DNA from: Filosporella fistucella
Lineage: Eukaryota; Ascomycota; Leotiomycetes; Helotiales
Length of the DNA stretch: 64,000 bases
Direction of reading: 5' to 3'
Assembly (NCBI GenBank): GCA_030077755.1
Contig: JAQJZZ010000020.1
Location: 1,178,001-1,242,000, forward strand
The notes below the pieces were generated by a model. That model was not told where the DNA came from, searched no databases, and saw nothing but the letters and a program-made list of their open reading frames with translations. Shown piece after piece: positions 50,283 through 60,798 of this stretch. Made by a program: the position numbers and the translations under genes. Position 1 is the first letter of the stretch. Each line of letters begins with the position of its first letter.

Positions 50283-51594
50283 ATGAAGCGATTTCCTACA
50301 GGTCTCAGCAAACCTTGTCTTCACTCCCCGCGGTCCTCTCTGGTCTTCGAACAAGTCACATTCTTAAAGCCTCAAAAGCACCCAGAGGTTGGGAGTCATG
50401 TCCGACATGCGTCGACTAAAGGGACACGTCCCCGCACAGCCATATTCTTTCCAGGTAAGCCCATTGACCTCATCTCTTCTGCATCCAAACATACTAAGTT
50501 CAAAAGGGCAAGGAGTACAAAAGGTCGGCATGCTCACTCCGTGGCTTGAAGCATTCCCATCTACTGCGAAGCCCTTGGTAGAAGAAATAGACCATTTGAT
50601 GGGCTACAAGCTGTCTAAGATTATTGAGGAAGGTCCCAACTCGACTCTCACTGCGACTGAAAATTCCCAGCCAGCTATTATGGCCGCATCCATTCTCATT
50701 CTGCGAATATTGGAGAAGGAGTTTGGTTTCAAGACCTCAGAAAGGGTTGATGTAACACTTGGGCACTCCCTTGGGGAATTTGCTGCTCTTGTAGCAGGGG
50801 GCTACGTTGCCTTTGAAGATAGTCTCTATCTTATACGGAAACGGGCGGAGGTCATGGCAGAATGCTCAAGACGAGCTTGTGCAGAACATGGCGGTGAATA
50901 CGGAATGGTAGCTCTTGTCACCGAGCCTGACCATTTACTACCTTTAATTGAAGCTATACACGAGTTTCTGGGTTACAATAGTGCAGGGTCGATTTCCGAA
51001 AGCGCCGAAAATGTACCCCCAATCGAGCAGGTTCTTATTGCCAACATCAACAGCAAGAATCAGATTGTTCTTAGTGGCAATATCGAAAGGATAAAAACTC
51101 TTCTGACCCATGTGAGGCAATTTGGTGGGCATGACCCAAGAGCCGTACGGCTGAAAAGCGATAGCCCGTTTCATAGTCCTCTCATGATGCCAGCATCAAA
51201 AGCTATGCAAAGAATGTTGGATGGTAAAAGCCGAGTCAAAGGCAGGGAGAACGAAGACCTTATTACATTCCCTGGAATTATGGATTGTGTAAGCAATGTC
51301 ACCGCACGTCCATTCCATAGCAAGGAGGAATTGAAGGACCTCTGGGTTCGATCCTGTGTCGAAACCGTAAGGTGGTGGGATAGTATCAGATATCTGGATC
51401 AAGAACAGAAGGTTCGTCGGTGGATTGGAATTGGGCCCGGCAAGGTTGGCCGAAACCTCGTGGGAAAAGAAGTTGGCATGAGAGGTCATGATCTAGTCAA
51501 AGGTGGCGGTGTCTGGGGTATTAGTGACCCTAAAGAGATCGAAGAGGTTATGAAAGCACTAGATGATACGGAGACATCGGGAGACGAGGATTGA
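50283..51594 (+). CDS. MCT1: Mitochondrial malonyl-CoA:ACP transacylase
   Basis: Two exons (50283-50454, 50507-51594; 52-bp intron) encode 419 residues. The first 45 residues are basic and Ser-rich, a likely mitochondrial targeting peptide. The splice creates the FPGQG motif (56-60) at the start of the acyltransferase fold. The nucleophile Ser145 is in TLGHSLGEF, the catalytic His is in SPFHSPLM, and KRAEVMAE supplies the Arg that binds the malonyl carboxylate. QIVLSGNIE and WIGIGPGKVG are further FabD-type motifs. The enzyme loads malonyl groups onto mitochondrial ACP for type II fatty acid synthesis, needed for lipoate and respiratory assembly. The ATG at 50283 gives the targeting peptide. 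Confidence 0.94.
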
Positions 51595-52088
51595 GCTATC
51601 AAGGCATCAGTTCCTGACCAGGGGAGTCAAACTTCCCTGGAAAGATGTTTACCCAGTCACCAATTCACGTCTGCAGAGCTTGAGTATTCAAGTCATGTAT
51701 GATATGAAAAGAAGTTGTAAGTGGGACACAAAGAAGGTCGAATTCGAAGATACCAATATTTGCAAGCAATAGGTGGGAGTATTTGATTATTTTTGCCTGG
51801 CAAGGCTAGGATGCGAGGCTACGGGTTTAGAAGTTGAAGCAGTGAAAAATAAAGAATAAAATGAATAGTCTAAAGGACTCGTGTTCATACCAATTAACTA
51901 CATGAGAATATATGAAAGGTAAAAGTATTAATTCGAAATTAAACAATTCTGAGGAGTGAGATAGACTCGGGAAGCTGAACACAGCCTCAACCAGCTCCAG
52001 CCTCGTTTCAGTCAATCAGATTTCTACCGAGCTATTGTCTCTTCACCTCATCAACTACGACCAAAAACTCAGCATATCCCTGAATGCA
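51595..52088. other. Intergenic between MCT1 and TCA17
   Basis: About 490 bp, AT-rich in the middle; it contains the MCT1 3' UTR and the TCA17 promoter. No gene seen. Confidence 0.5.
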
Positions 52089-52728
52089 ATGTCCGCTGTA
52101 CCTTCAATAGCATGCCTAGGCGTAATAGGCAAAAATGTACGCTCTTCAGACCCCCTGATATGCAGGAGCTTATGAGTGTAACAGAACAACCCTCTCCACA
52201 TCTCCATCTTCCCCTCCGCACCGAACAATACACCTCTCCGCACCCCTCTCCAATTCTCCCTCCTGCTATCTAGTACCCTAGATATTTTTGAAGCGCGCTC
52301 CAAAATAAATACTACCTCCAATGGAGGTTTATCTGGCGATTTCGGGCTCTTGCATGCGATCGATGAGCGGCTCGCTGCTTATGGCTACGAAACGAATACA
52401 GGAGTCAGATTTGTAGTCGTGGTAGACATGAGAGGGCGGGCTATCAATGGAGGTCGGGCACCACCCGGTGCGGGCGGACTGGGGTTGAGAGAGGGCGAAA
52501 TGAAGCTGGTAAGTTTTGTTCATCAATTCGGTTTTGTTTGGACTAAGTGTAAGTCAGGTGTTTCGAGCAATGCAAGCTGCATATGTGAGACTACTACAGA
52601 ACCCATTCTATGATCCGGATGAGCATAGCCCTCCCACGGGGAAAGGGGGGAAAAAGATTACGAGCAAGAAGTTCGCGGATGACATGAGGAGGATCGGGGA
52701 AAGCTGGACTCCTGGGAGTAACTTGTGA
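52089..52728 (+). CDS. TCA17: TRAPP complex subunit, TRAPPC2L/Tca17 type
   Basis: Three exons (52089-52136, 52185-52508, 52558-52728) encode 180 residues. The longin-like fold starts IACLGVIGKNNNPLHISIFP, completed by the first splice. It continues with LLLSSTLDIFEARS, GDFGLLHAIDERLAAYGYET, and NTGVRFVVVVDMRG. The second splice leads into VFRAMQAAYVRLLQNPFYDP and a conserved ending, KKITSKKFADDMRRIGESW. This is the sedlin-related subunit that associates with TRAPPII/III at the Golgi and helps activate Rab GTPases in trafficking and autophagy. The Pro/Gly-rich loop (RAPPGAGGLG) is a usual fungal insertion. Confidence 0.88.
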
Positions 52729-53049
52729 GGTATACATGAGGGCAGTAGGTGCATTGGACGGAGTTTGGGTGGGTAATGGGTACCTTACTTGACTATGGGC
52801 GTTAATATCAATCCTGATTTGAAGGGCATGCTTCTTTTCCCGGGTGGTCGAAAATGGGATGCTGTCAAATAGCAAGGATAAGAGAGATAGCTTTAGATTG
52901 GACAGATAGTTTCAATGCCGTATGGATTGTTCAGATCAGACCGAGTACTGAAAAATAGAGCAAAGGAATTTGCTTCGAGAGAATTGATGATTCTTTTGAT
53001 GAAAGTCCTCGAAAAGGTACAAGTATAAATTACAGAATTCTCTCCTCCT
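52729..53049. other. Intergenic, convergent 3' regions
   Basis: About 320 bp between the TCA17 and SWC4 stop codons; nothing recognised. Confidence 0.5.
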
Positions 53050-54702
53050 TCATTTTTTCTGCCGCTTCGCACTTTTATCACTGACAGCACTCAAAACACT
53101 CGCGCTTCTCTTGTGCACGCTAACTCCTGCGTTGCTTGGAGCAGCGCTTCCCCTGCCTTCATCCTCTAATTTGACGCCATTCTCGCCAGCTTCACCTTCT
53201 GGTTCCGCTTCACCCCGTTCTGCTCTTTGCCGTCTCTCCCGCTCCTCCTTGACTGCCTTCTGGGTATTGATTTCTCCTTGTAACTTATCTGCTATCTTTC
53301 TCGAATCAAGCAATAGCGCGATATTTTGAAGCAATTCTTCAAATGACTTTCCAACACTGGCAGTTGGCATTGTTGGTCTTTGAGGGATGCCAAGTTCTGT
53401 AAGGACGCTGATGATCTTCTGTTGCTGAATGGTCGACTTGCTGGAGATGGGCTTTTGAATCCTTTCTGAGCGATAGGCAGGGCCGCTACTGGGGAAACGG
53501 TCCATACGCGTGACACCATACAAAATATCTTCTTCGTCAGTGAGCTGTCGCCGTTCAGCGGGTCCCTGAGCCGGGCCTTTCTTGCTGTTTGTTCCACTTG
53601 GGCCCGATATAGATTCTCTTACAGAACTATCTCTCCTATCAAAACTGGCTTGTTGGTTCAAGCCGCTTGGGCCGGCTGCAGTAATCGTGCCATCTGGACC
53701 CAGCAGTGATTTTCTCTTTTTCGATTTGTCTGCAGTCATGAGTTGCTGAAGAAGCTGTTGTAGACCTTGGCTTGAGGTGTAAATTGCAATGTTCCCTGTA
53801 CTTGGAGGTGCTTCAAGACGAGCATACAATTCTCGTCTCTCTTCACTGACTTTGTCTGCTCTAGCCAAGATTCGTTTCAATTCCACCAACAAACTCTCTT
53901 CCTCTCTCGCCTCCTCCTTGGTCCTAGAGAATGCTGCCTCGGCGAATTTCTTGCGAGCTGCTTCTTGTGCTGGATTGAAGTTGTTCATGAGCTCCATCAA
54001 ATTGTACTCTGCCTGCCTCATGTGTTCCACGGGCTTTTGGATTTTCATCATTGCCGCCGCTACTTTGTAGTATCGTGACTTCAGGTCCTCCACACTCCTC
54101 GATTCGGAGATAGGAACCATAGCACCTTCGTTCACCTCCGCACCCACGGACTGTATCGAGGGATGATACTCGTAACGGTCCCATATCACAGGCCACCTCA
54201 GATCATAGTCTTTTGCTAGTCCCATTAAGTAATCTGTCTCTCCTCTGGTCCAATTTTCGCTTTTGAGATGCATTTCGTACTGCTCATCTGTATACTCTGG
54301 TGTTGGAACCTTCACATTGTATTTGGAAAATGTAGAGTCTTCAATCTCTGGTTGGGGTTGGGGCTCTGGTTGCTCAGATGTGTCATCATTTCGTACTGAC
54401 GCTGGTGGCACTTCAGCCGCTCTCTTCCAATGTCGCAGGATGAGAGTTTCGTCATCTCTCGCGGTGTTCTTGAATGATTTGAGTTCCCATTTCGCAGCGG
54501 GCTTCCGGCTTCCAAACCGCCTCTTCTTGAATACAGTCGGCTCTGGAACGATCGCGATAGGATTATCTCCGCTCAAATTTTGTACTTCCCGGGCAAGACC
54601 TTTCAGAACTGGTCGTGGAGCGGCAAGCTTCTGCTTCTTTGCGGGTCGGGGTGCCGCCTCGCTGGGAAGATCCAGCATATCACGGACATCGTGAGAAGTC
54701 AT
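53050..54702 (-). CDS. SWC4: SWR1/NuA4 complex subunit SWC4 (DMAP1 homologue)
   Basis: One exon of 550 residues starting MTSHDVRDMLDLPSEA. The N-terminus matches DMAP1/Swc4 (RPVLKGLAREVQNLSGDNP, FKKRRFGSRKPAAKWE), followed by LILRHWKRA. A SANT/Myb-like region is at about 138-185: PEYTDEQYEMHLKSENWTRG, then YLMGLAKDYDLRWPVIWDRY. The next segment (LKSRYYKVAAAMMK, NFNPAQEAARKKFAEAAFSR, LLVELKRI) is helical and leads to a C-terminal part with PQRPTMPTASVGKSFEELLQ. The tail is basic and acidic with KRSASVLSAVSDKSAKRQKK. Swc4 is shared by the SWR1 complex, which deposits H2A.Z, and the NuA4 acetyltransferase; both act in the nucleus. Divergent from the p24 gene over only 317 bp. Confidence 0.94.
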   Translation of the reverse strand: MTSHDVRDMLDLPSEAAPRPAKKQKLAAPRPVLKGLAREVQNLSGDNPIAIVPEPTVFKKRRFGSRKPAAKWELKSFKNTARDDETLILRHWKRAAEVPPASVRNDDTSEQPEPQPQPEIEDSTFSKYNVKVPTPEYTDEQYEMHLKSENWTRGETDYLMGLAKDYDLRWPVIWDRYEYHPSIQSVGAEVNEGAMVPISESRSVEDLKSRYYKVAAAMMKIQKPVEHMRQAEYNLMELMNNFNPAQEAARKKFAEAAFSRTKEEAREEESLLVELKRILARADKVSEERRELYARLEAPPSTGNIAIYTSSQGLQQLLQQLMTADKSKKRKSLLGPDGTITAAGPSGLNQQASFDRRDSSVRESISGPSGTNSKKGPAQGPAERRQLTDEEDILYGVTRMDRFPSSGPAYRSERIQKPISSKSTIQQQKIISVLTELGIPQRPTMPTASVGKSFEELLQNIALLLDSRKIADKLQGEINTQKAVKEERERRQRAERGEAEPEGEAGENGVKLEDEGRGSAAPSNAGVSVHKRSASVLSAVSDKSAKRQKK

Positions 54703-55019
54703 CGTGTATTTGGTCGCGATACTGTAGCTGTGGGGCCGTTATTGCTTGCGAATGGGAATACCTAGATGAGGTGAACTCGACAGATTGGGTTGAGCAGTGA
54801 ATGATGGCGGATAAGTATTTGAGAGTCGCGTTAAACTTCTGATTCGATTGCGGTAGGACAATCTTCACGTGACTGCCCCGAAATTGATTTTAGAAGTCGC
54901 GAACACCGTGGCAGACATAGTAATGGAATCAAGGCAAAAGGAGCTCGCACGACCAACCCCACTGCCACTTTTCAACCTCGCCAGGACCCGTCAAGCTTTA
55001 CATATCGTAAGCTGTCATC
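54703..55019. other. Short divergent promoter between SWC4 and the p24 gene
   Basis: A 317-bp region between two start codons, so the two genes probably share promoter elements. No gene seen. Confidence 0.55.
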
Positions 55020-55809
55020 ATGCGCTCAATTATTCCTCTGCTGTCTTTGAGTGCTCTCCTCGCCCCCGTTCAATCACTCTACTTCTACATTGACGGAACC
55101 ACCCCAAAATGTTTCTTCGAAGAATTACCAAAAGATACCCTTGTTCAAGGCAAATACACAGCAGAAGAGTTCGATGAAAACACAAAGCAATGGTCGAAAC
55201 ACGATGGTCTAAATATCTTCATCTCTGTAGATGTAAGTTATAACCTGCATCCCCCTTTTAATGGTCGACCCTTACAAGTACCAAGGAAGTATTCGACAAC
55301 GACCACCGAGTGGTCACCCAGAAAGGCTCTTCCTCAGGAAGCTTCACATTTACTGCTGCAGATTCAGGGGACCACAAGATCTGCTTCACTCCCTCCTCAA
55401 ATTCTGGCAATGCCGGTTGGCTATCAGCTTTGCACCCAATGGGTGGAATTAAATTGACCCTAGACATTGCCATTGGAGAAACCAGCGCCATTGAAAGTAC
55501 CGATAAGGGCAAGATCCAAGATATTGTGAAGAGGGTTAAGGACTTAAACGGGCGATTGCAGGATATCAGAAGGGAGCAAGTATTTCAACGGGTATGTTGA
55601 CTTATCCAAAGCATGGGTAGCTATAATCTTACAGGAACATGCTGACAAGGGTAAATCAGGAACGTGAGGCCGAGTTCAGAGATCAGTCTGAATCTACCAA
55701 TGCGCGAGTCGTCCGGTGGACTTTGGTACAGCTTGTGGTTTTGGGCATTACATGTGCATGGCAACTTTCTCACCTGAGATCTTTCTTTATCAAGCAAAAG
55801 TTGACTTAA
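55020..55809 (+). CDS. p24/emp24-GOLD cargo receptor, alpha (Erp1/5/6-like) subfamily
   Basis: Three exons (55020-55232, 55286-55591, 55660-55809) encode 222 residues. A cleavable signal peptide (about 1-20, ending VQS) precedes the GOLD domain, which starts [20 protein letters not shown], typical of the alpha subfamily. Both GOLD cysteines are present (KCFFEE and KICFTP). A coiled coil follows ([33 protein letters not shown]). The membrane segment is about 196-212 ([15 protein letters not shown]). The short tail, [10 protein letters not shown], has FF for COPII export and a KxKxx signal for COPI retrieval. p24 proteins cycle between ER and Golgi and sort GPI-anchored and other cargo. Confidence 0.92.
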
Positions 55810-56533
55810 GGAGGGCGTTTGACGGATTCATGGATTCAAGGCTTACTTGTAAACTAGCGTAGGGAGGACCTGGTGCATGACGAGCGGCGTAAATATGCTC
55901 TCTGCATGCCTCGAAAATATCACATAATGATTTGAATTCAATATCACGACAGTCTTCCAGGAGAACTAGGTTAGAAACTTTTTTCCATTCATAGAACTGC
56001 TGAGCCCAAAAAATCTCTCGAGTCCAATGCTTCATCTATTTCACCCATTCGCCGGTTGCTGCGCTCCCAAGATAGAAAGCTATACTGTCATAAGTCCCTT
56101 CCGTGCAACCGAGACCATCCGTCTTTGTACGTGAAGAGCCCTGAAAGGGAATGCAATGCTGAGGAGGAAAAACAGGAAACAAAATATTAATCTTGGAAGG
56201 AGTTCTGTGACATAAGCCTTACGCCGGTTGAAGGACATGTTTGGTTTTGTATGTGGTGCCACCGACGGGCAGTGGCTAGGGAGGAGTCGTATGTGACAAG
56301 CAGCGAGGGTCGTATCTGCTAAGAGCAGAGGGAAAGACAGGTTTGCAAGCTTCTGTTGCCTGCAAGAATGGTAGATGATCTGATTAGAAGGGTTGTGTCG
56401 AATGGGAAGAGTGGTTATGAACGCCTTCAAAATGACAGTAATTAGAGAGAAGCGGTTGTTTCATTGGGAGAAAAGTGTCTCATGGGGAGCTAATGGCTCA
56501 TCCTGTACGGAGTTAGTTATATTCTCTCCACCT
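55810..56533. other. Intergenic, convergent 3' regions
   Basis: About 720 bp between the p24 and casein kinase stop codons. Two minus-strand frames (55790-56035, 56080-56430) have no recognisable features. Confidence 0.45.
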
Positions 56534-58083
56534 CTAGGAAGTTGACTGACCACAGCACAAAGTCTTCATAAGCTTCTGGAATCCGGACAATTGTGGTTCA
56601 GAGCCCCTCCCGTTCTGCGGTTGAGCATTCATGTTTGGTTGTGGCGTCATTCGTTGAGGCAGGTTGTTCGAGCTGTTCTGGAACTGTGCCTGGGTTGAGC
56701 CTGTGGGAGTAGCGGCGTCCTGGAGGCCCCCCGCCGCTCCGCTGTTGCGTTTTGGGACCAGACCGCCTTGGGCGTTTGGTCGATCGCGCGTCTTGCCCAT
56801 CCCCGGCTTGATTGGGGATGGAGGCGGGGGCTGCGCGGCGTTTAAACGGGCGGCAGTGAGGTGGCCTGGTGTACTGTTTCCTGCTCGGGTGGTACCGTGC
56901 AACTCTCTGTTGGATGCTCCCGGGGCAGCGTTTGGTTGGTGTAGCATATGAGATGGGTTGTGCTTCATGGCTTCCCATCCTTTGCCGTTGTTCAACTTCA
57001 TCCAGTCGTACTCGCCATCCTCGACTTCTCCTGTACTTTTCAGGGCCTGAGTGAATAAATCTCGTAGGTAGTCGTAGTCTGGGGTATCTTCGAATCCAAG
57101 ATTGCGAACATAACTCAAATATTTATTGAGCTCCTCGGGGAAACCGTCACATAGATCCTTAATGGCAGTGGTCTGCTTCTTCTCTCCAATCTTCTCGTAC
57201 TTCTGCTTGTTGGTAGCAGCCTTAAGCCCTTGCCACGGTAAACCCCCCCTCAAAAAGTACATGAAAACATGTCCTAGTGCCTCTAGATCGTCCCTTCTTG
57301 ATTGTTCCCTGCCCAAGTGTGTGTTGATACTCATATATCTTGCTGTCCCAGATAGTGACTTCCTCTCTCGATATGGAATGTGCTGCTTGGTTTTTGGGTC
57401 CCGGTATTGTTTTGCCATGCCAAAATCCACGACATGGATCACATTAGCTGACTTTGTCCCGGGTCGACCGATAAGGAAGTTGTCTGGCTTGATATCGCGA
57501 TAAATGAGGTTCTTCTCGTGGATTGTTTGTACCCTTGAAAGCTGAACACACCTTGTTAGTAAACACGCATCGACCAACAGTGTCATATAAGAAGGAAAAC
57601 ATACCATCTGCTTTGCCACCATTACAACAGTCTTTATGGAAAATCTTCTATTACAATGATCGAACAGATCCTCGAGAGAAGGGCCGAGGAGGTCGATGAC
57701 CAGGATGTTGTGAAGGCCTTCTTGGCCAAAATAGTAGACATTAGGAATACCAGCTAAACATACATCAGTAACGCAGCCTTTGGCAGAGATGCTGGTACAA
57801 AAACTTACGGCAACCAACAAGAATCTTGTATGTTCGGTACTCGTCTCGCAATTGTGGAGCGTCACTCTTTCGGGGTTCCTATCAGAAGCAAAGTATGTTA
57901 GAAGACGATCTCACTTCAGCTGAAGCTGAGCAGGGTACAACGGTTGTAGCTTACGAATTTGATCGCGACAGCTTGGCCGTTCAGGAGATTTGTGCCCTCA
58001 AAAATAACACCAAAAGAGCCCTCCCCGATCTTCTTGCCGACTCGGTAGTGCACGCCGACGACATTGGAGGACGACGATGCCAT
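56534..58083 (-). CDS. YCK2: Plasma-membrane casein kinase 1 (Yck1/Yck2 type)
   Basis: Four exons (57955-58083, 57809-57878, 57605-57753, 56534-57541) encode 451 residues. The kinase domain starts [20 protein letters not shown], with the lysine in [20 protein letters not shown]. The second and third splices restore [20 protein letters not shown] and [20 protein letters not shown]. The catalytic loop is RDIKPDN (Asp132) and the metal site DFG is at 155-157; [17 protein letters not shown] is the CK1-specific replacement of the usual APE. After WMKLN the C-terminus is Pro/Gln/Asn-rich and ends [12 protein letters not shown]; the paired cysteines are the likely palmitoylation site that anchors Yck-type kinases in the plasma membrane. 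Roles in yeast are nutrient sensing, endocytosis and morphogenesis. Confidence 0.94.
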
Positions 58084-58449
58084 GATGCGGATATTAGGAG
58101 CTCGAGAACAAGTCAACTTTTAAATGAGAGTCGAAGCCCTTTGTACGGACGCGGATGGGACAGTTTGTATCGATGGCGTCCGACGAGGCTCAAGCAACGA
58201 TGCACCGCGCTGGAGAAACACACGCGACGACTGTGGCGACAAAAGCGTCAATCCCCAATGGCCTCCAACAAAAAATAAAGCTAGTCGTTAATGAAAACAC
58301 TCTCCCAGGTTGGGAAGAAGTGCGAGAGCCCTTGGGTTGATGGGGAATTGGGATCGATGGAGAGGGAGGAGGTGAGGTTGAAGGGAGTGGAGGAAGAGAT
58401 GAGGATGTCGAATTGGCGACCGGACGGACCCTACACGCAAGAAGCGAGA

Positions 58450-58478
58450 ACAGAGCCAGAACCAGAACCAGAACAAGA
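58450..58478 (+). repeat. CCAGAA hexanucleotide repeat
   Basis: Three near-perfect CCAGAA units with flanking variants, upstream of YCK. Confidence 0.7.
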
Positions 58479-59628
58479 GTCAGTTTGTCAGGGGCAGTGC
58501 ACCGCACAGTGAAGCAAACAACAACCACAAATTAAAGACTGTTCGATTATAATTATAAGAATGACAAGGTGACAAGTGTGTTGCTATTTTGCAGGATGTG
58601 TTGAAAGAGAAACTATGCTTGCACCCTTCTGCTTGTTGCTTCTTGTCTGTGAGGTTACGAAGTTGTGAAGGAGGGAGGAGGTAAGCTAGGTAGGCAAAGG
58701 ACGGTGGACTGGTGGTGGTGGCGTACAGATTGACTTTGAAATTCGATCTGGTGAACCCCAAGGGAGCAGCGGGTGAGATAGATCTGATCTGAGATGACTT
58801 TGACCTCGACCTCAACCTGACCTGACTTGACTAGATTTTCATAAAAAGTTTTTAAAAACTACACACAGTGCAAGTGGACTGTAAGGTTCAGGGGACTGGA
58901 TGCACGCTCTCGCTTTATTAGATGAGAGCTTTGGGCATGGGACGGCATGGACGAAGGGGTCTGGGCTGGGCTGGCAGCATGTGTTCATGAGCTATTTCCG
59001 CGCCTACATAGGAGCAATACGTTCGTAGGACCGCCAGCAATTGGCAGTGCAATCAATCATTCAATCATTCAAATGGTGGACATTGTGCTGTAAAGCATCT
59101 GGTTGCAGAATAAGGCATTCCTTCAAATGTTTATGCATTTACGAATTACATTGTTACCGGTATATGAATGAGAAAAACACGAGAATGCAAAAATCACATC
59201 CTGGAAGGGCATAGCCGTAATGATGGATAGGTGCGTGAAAGGGGAAGGGAGAAAGAAGATGTGGTGAACGAGTCAAAAGAGATTGACATAGGTAAGGTAC
59301 TTGAATGCTTTCATTCATCTGCCCAATACTCATACCTAGCTATTAGTTACCAACCAGGGGAGCTATACCCATTGACTACACCTCATTCGCAAGCTACGTA
59401 CCTCATACCATGACCTTTTTTTGCGGGTGCTTGTCTACTACCTACAGTATGTCTAGAGATTCCCGACCACAAGTGTATCCTGCCAAAACCTTCTAGAAAC
59501 TGGAGTGTTCATTTTGGACATCGACTCCCACTCCCCAGATCTCCAATTCAAGATAAGCCAGTCAATCCAGCGGCTCTTCAACTGCAATTTTAGGACTAGC
59601 CGTGATTGTTACCAGGTACTCGAGCTAC

Positions 59629-59663
59629 TGTGACCGTGACCGTGACCGTGATTGTGCCCGTGT
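59629..59663 (+). repeat. GTGACC hexanucleotide repeat
   Basis: Three to four GTGACC units followed by diverged copies (GTGATT, GTGCCC) in intergenic sequence. Confidence 0.75.
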
Positions 59664-60798
59664 CCTGTCCACAAGGTCGTAGCCGTACGAAGTAAATCTG
59701 AGCTGCAACATCCACCTCACTTTCTCGCCGTCCGTCCGTCCCTTGATTGGACCAGATGTTCTCCTCACTTCCTCTGCATGAAATCACAAACTTAACGCGG
59801 ATATTAAATGCCAAACAATTGGTATCCAGAGTTCCTTTCAACTTGTACGAGGATCGAGGATCCCACTTAACAGACTACACTGGCCACAATAATTACGGGA
59901 AAATTGCACTTGGAAGCAATAGCTGCGGCGCTGCAGGCAGCGGTGTGGAGGCAGATGCAGTAAACTGACTTATTGTTGAACGAACAATTTTGTGCAAGAA
60001 CGAACACCGCTGTCGACTGAACCAAGCCAAGCCCACCTTATCTCTCGTTCATCAAGTCAGGTCTTCAGATCTTCAGCCGATAACTTGGTACTCTATTCCT
60101 ACCACTACCTACTTTCTTGATGGCCGGACTACCTAATTTCTAGGAGACAAAGAACTCGGCTAGAAAGAGTTAGTCTCAACCCCACCTTCCTGGGTACAAG
60201 CAGACGGTGCACGTTACCTGTTCAAGACCGTTGAGAACTCTAACCTCGAAAAGATATTAGTTCAAGACAAAATTTAACTGCCGCCTCTTGCACACCTGTC
60301 AATCTATTGACTGACCAGTGACATATCCGCACGCCAAGCAAGTCACCATTGCTACTGACCCCCCGTTCCATATATCCTGGGCTCACAATTTTGCAGATAT
60401 ACCTACCTTTTGTCCAATTCAGTCGTGTCCTTTTTACAAGCGAAATATTCATTCAAGCAAAGTGAGTGGACCAAACCATAGGATTTTACCCTGACGAGGA
60501 TACTACACACAAATATTTACACCTTATGAGTAGTTTTAGAAAAGATCAACCACTCATGCTGCTAAGTTTCACACATTAAAATATGTCTCTGAGGCCACCA
60601 AATAGAATGTGTCTGGTAATGTTTGACCAATTACACCACCAGATAATTTTGGTGGCCAAACGTCAACTTTTGGATGTCATTTCTAATTTACAGCTACAAG
60701 AATCCAAATCTGGTCCCGCTGCGCCAGCTCAGGTATCAAAACTATCAGGCAAATTTAATACAAATCCTTTCCCAAATGTCCAACGCTGGCCCAAGCGC

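Larger units (their letters stand above)
58084..60798. other. 2.7-kb intergenic region between YCK and NUP133
   Basis: Both neighbours are on the minus strand, so this holds the YCK promoter and the NUP133 3' UTR. It contains short tandem repeats at 58450 and 59629. A plus-strand frame at 60583-60813 is short and unsupported. Confidence 0.45.

Noticed and set aside
55790..56035. Minus-strand frame of 81 codons overlapping the end of the p24 gene
   Set aside because: It overlaps a confident gene, has no family features, and lies in a convergent 3' region.
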